Position numbers and translations under genes: made by a program
Shown: positions 39,371 through 41,469 of the stretch, in pieces
Layout: each line of letters starts with the position of its first letter
Position numbering within the stretch: position 1 is the first letter of the stretch
Notes under the pieces: model-generated
What the model saw: only the letters and a program-made list of their open reading frames with translations
The model's database searches: none
Told to the model about the DNA's origin: nothing
Source of the DNA: Nonomuraea harbinensis
GTDB taxonomy: Bacteria; Actinomycetota; Actinomycetes; Streptosporangiales; Streptosporangiaceae
NCBI RefSeq assembly: GCF_019396385.1
Contig: NZ_JAHKRN010000065.1
Coordinates: 1 to 41,469, forward strand
Reading direction: 5' to 3'
DNA: 41,469 bases

Positions 39371-40153
39371 ATGTCGGTGTTGCGGAGCTTCGTAGACAGT
39401 GTGCGCAACGGCGCGATCGAGGTCGTCGACCTCACCGCGCCCCTGTCGGAGGAGACGCCGATCCTCCAGTTGCCCGAGCCGTTCGGCAACACCATCCGGT
39501 TCCGGCTGGAGGAGATCAGCCGCTACGACGACCGCGGCCCGGGGTGGTACTGGAACGACATCCACACCGGCGAGCACACCGGCACGCACTTCGACGCGCC
39601 CATCCACTGGGCGACCGGCCGTGACGGCCAGGACGTCTCCCAGGTGCCGGTGGCCAGCCTGATCGCGCCGGCCGTGGTGCTCGACTTCACCGCCGAGGCG
39701 GGCAAGGACCCCGACTTCCTCCTCCAGATCGACCACGTCAAGGAGTGGGAGCGCGCCAACGGCCCGCTGCCCGAAGGCGGCTGGCTGCTCTACCGCACCG
39801 GCTGGGACTCCCGCTCCGGTGACCAGGACACGTTCCTCAACGCCGACGAGACCGGCTCGCACACCCCCGGCGTCTCCGCCGAATGCGCCAGGTGGCTCGC
39901 CGAGCAGACGCCGATCATCGGGCTGGGCGTCGAGACCGTCGGCACCGACGCGGGCGCCGCCCACTCCTTCGACCCGGCCTTCCCCTGCCACGCCTTCTTC
40001 CTCGGCGCCGGCAAGTACGGCCTCACCCAGCTGCGCAACCTCGACCGGCTCCCGGTCACCGGCGCGGTCGTGGTGGCGCCGCCGCTGCCCATCCTCGGCG
40101 GCTCGGGCAGCCCGGTGCGGGTGCTCGCGCTGGTGGAGCGGGGCGAAGGGTGA
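39371..40153 (+). CDS. Cyclase / kynurenine-formamidase-like metal hydrolase
   Basis: The 260-residue protein belongs to the cyclase superfamily (Mn/Zn amidohydrolases such as KynB and isatin hydrolase). IEVVDLTAPLSEETPILQLP begins the fold. The metal site shows as HTGEHTGTHFDAPIHW, the HxGTHxDxPxH motif, near residues 66-81. WLLYRTGWDSRSGD and TPGVSAECARWLAEQTPIIG follow, with GVETVGTDAGAAHSFD, typical of the group. Formamide or lactone-type substrates are possible. GAGGAA lies upstream of the ATG at 39371. The stop overlaps the thiamine-diphosphate enzyme's GTG (GTGA), so the two very likely act in one pathway. Confidence 0.88.
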   Translation: MSVLRSFVDSVRNGAIEVVDLTAPLSEETPILQLPEPFGNTIRFRLEEISRYDDRGPGWYWNDIHTGEHTGTHFDAPIHWATGRDGQDVSQVPVASLIAPAVVLDFTAEAGKDPDFLLQIDHVKEWERANGPLPEGGWLLYRTGWDSRSGDQDTFLNADETGSHTPGVSAECARWLAEQTPIIGLGVETVGTDAGAAHSFDPAFPCHAFFLGAGKYGLTQLRNLDRLPVTGAVVVAPPLPILGGSGSPVRVLALVERGEG

Positions 40154-41469
40154 TCGTCGCCGAGGCCGTGGGCGGGCTGCTCGCCGCGGCGGGCGTACGA
40201 GCCGCGTTCGGGGTCGTCGGCAGCGGCAACTTCCACCTCACCAACGCCCTCGTGAGCCACGGCGTGCGCTTCGTCGCCGCCCGTCACGAGGGCGGTGCGG
40301 CCACCATGGCCGACGCCTACGCCCGGATGACCGGCGAGGTGGCGGTCGTCTCCGTGCACCAGGGGCCCGGCCTCACCAACGCGATCACCGGCCTCGCCGA
40401 GGCCGCGAAGAGCCGCACCCCGCTCGTCGTGCTGGCGGGCGAGGCCACCGACGCCCGCTCCAACTTCCACATCGACCAGGACGCCGCCGTGCGCGCGGTG
40501 GGCGCCGTCCCGATGCGGGTCAGCGACCCCGCCGAGGCGGCCCGGCACACCCTGGAGGCGTTCCGCGTCGCCCGCGACGAACGCCGCACGGTCGTACTCA
40601 ACCTGCCCCTCGACGTGCAGGCCGCCGAGACGGAACTCGGCGGGGAGCGACCGGAGCGGGCCGCGGCGGCTGTTCGCGAGAGCCGTCCCGCCGCGCCCGC
40701 CGCCTCCGCCGAGCAGCTCGACGGGTTGCGCCGGTTGCTCGACGGGGCGGAACGGCCGGTGTTCGTCGCCGGGCGTGGAGCACGGCACGCGCGGGCCGAG
40801 CTGGTGGAGCTGGCCGAGCGGACCGGCGCCCTGCTGGCCACCTCGGCCGTGGCCAAGGGCCTGTTCCGCGGCAGCCCGTGGGACCTCGACGTGAGCGGCG
40901 GTTTCGCCACGCCGCTCACGGCCGAGCTGGTCCGGGGCGCGGACCTGGTGGTCGGCTGGGGGTGCGCGCTCAACATGTGGACCACCCGCCACGGCTCGCT
41001 GATCGGCCCCGGCGCCAAGGTCGCGCAGGTCGATCTCGACCTGGCCGCCGTCGGCCTGCACGTGCCCGCCGACCACGGCGTGGTGGGCGACGTGGCCGAG
41101 GTCGCCCGCGCCCTCACGGCCGGCGGCGAGCGGGCCGGCTACCGTTCGCCCGAGCTGGCCCGGCGCATCCGGGAGGAGGGCCGCTGGCGCGCGGTCCCGT
41201 ACCGCGACGAGAGCGGCGGCGGCCGCGTCGACCCGAGGACTCTCACCATCGGCCTGGACGACCTGCTGCCCGCCGAGCGGATCGTGGCGACCGACTCGGG
41301 CAACTTCATGGGCTACCCGGCGATGTTCCTGGACGTGCCCGACGAGCGCGGGTTCTGCTTCACGCAGGCGTTCCAGGCGGTCGGGCTCGGCCTCGCCACC
41401 GCCATCGGCGCCGCCGTGGCCCGCCCCGACCGGCTGCCGGTGGCGGGGCTCGGCGGCGGGGGGGCGTGC
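40150..41469 (+). CDS. Thiamine-diphosphate-dependent enzyme, acetolactate-synthase/benzoylformate-decarboxylase-like (partial)
   Basis: The frame runs off the right edge after 440 codons. The N-terminal Pyr domain has FGVVGSGNFHLTNALVSHGV and the catalytic Glu in ARHEGGAATMADAYARMTG. VVSVHQGPGLTNAITGLAEA and KSRTPLVVLAGEA follow. A middle domain (about 195-330) contains LDGAERPVFVAGRGARHARA. The C-terminal PP domain begins VATDSGNFMGYPAMFLDVPD. The expected ThDP-binding GDGG motif reads GLGGGGA at the window end, so the Asp is missing. Acting with the cyclase, it may decarboxylate or ligate a keto acid. The GTG start overlaps the cyclase stop. Confidence 0.85.
   Translation, partial: MIVAEAVGGLLAAAGVRAAFGVVGSGNFHLTNALVSHGVRFVAARHEGGAATMADAYARMTGEVAVVSVHQGPGLTNAITGLAEAAKSRTPLVVLAGEATDARSNFHIDQDAAVRAVGAVPMRVSDPAEAARHTLEAFRVARDERRTVVLNLPLDVQAAETELGGERPERAAAAVRESRPAAPAASAEQLDGLRRLLDGAERPVFVAGRGARHARAELVELAERTGALLATSAVAKGLFRGSPWDLDVSGGFATPLTAELVRGADLVVGWGCALNMWTTRHGSLIGPGAKVAQVDLDLAAVGLHVPADHGVVGDVAEVARALTAGGERAGYRSPELARRIREEGRWRAVPYRDESGGGRVDPRTLTIGLDDLLPAERIVATDSGNFMGYPAMFLDVPDERGFCFTQAFQAVGLGLATAIGAAVARPDRLPVAGLGGGGAC

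Overview
The window is high-GC DNA (GC-rich third codon positions throughout, frequent GTG and TTG starts, four-base start/stop overlaps). Gene content points to a filamentous or spore-forming actinobacterium. The pyrG-Nudix-xerD-parA-scpA-scpB-rluB-aroH-tyrA-cmk-der block is the order known from Streptomyces and relatives. Together with the GPP34, Uma2, DUF4126 and TAP-type hydrolase genes, this suggests a Streptosporangiales-like genome such as Nonomuraea; that genus-level guess is inference.

Layout. (1) 1-4.0 kb: a partial gene at the left edge, a GPP34 protein, a double zinc-ribbon protein, a Uma2 nuclease, a membrane-anchored coiled-coil protein and a DUF4126 membrane protein. (2) 4.0-9.3 kb: a candidate catabolic module. 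A choline-kinase-like phosphotransferase (leftward) and a dimethylglycine/sarcosine-dehydrogenase-like FAD-GcvT enzyme (rightward) diverge from a 70-base region. In that region a perfect GGTCTAGACC palindrome supplies the -35 box of both promoters, and both genes look leaderless. A HutC/DasR-type GntR regulator lies in an operon behind a nitronate-monooxygenase-like gene and converges on the FAD enzyme. (3) 9.3-10.0 kb: a hexapeptide acyltransferase. (4) 10.0-19.5 kb: the conserved block for CTP synthesis, chromosome organisation (XerD, ParA, ScpA, ScpB), pseudouridylation and aromatic amino acids. Its RluB-type enzyme carries about 430 residues of Arg-Gly-Asp-Ser-rich repeats. (5) 19.5-22.7 kb: an interruption of that block holding a DUF2795 protein, a family 2 glycosyltransferase, and a TetR regulator with a clear operator that overlaps a carotenoid oxygenase gene. 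(6) 22.7-26.4 kb: cmk, der, then a T-box leader (specifier GAC, acceptor-binding UGGC) in front of an archaeal-type aspartyl-tRNA synthetase.

(7) 26.4-30.1 kb, leftward: flippase, DegT-type aminotransferase and CelD-type acetyltransferase, resembling part of a cell-surface glycan pathway. (8) 30.2-33.6 kb, leftward: Sfp-type phosphopantetheinyl transferase, MarR regulator, LprG-like lipoprotein and P55-like 14-helix MFS transporter, the last two overlapping by four bases as in the mycobacterial lprG-Rv1410c system. (9) 33.7-38.1 kb: a berberine-bridge-like FAD oxidase, a secreted TAP-type peptidase and an aminopeptidase P. (10) 38.2-41.5 kb: a two-CBS protein, a membrane-anchored protein with a (DPxxS)6 linker, a cyclase/kynurenine-formamidase-like enzyme and a thiamine-diphosphate enzyme cut by the right edge.

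Most promising for follow-up: the mirror-symmetric leaderless promoter pair with its GntR-type operator, the Asp T-box controlling a second-type AspRS, the repeat-extended RluB, and the LprG/P55 pair in what looks like a non-mycolate actinobacterium. No rRNA, tRNA, CRISPR array, integrase-flanked island or intact insertion sequence was recognised.
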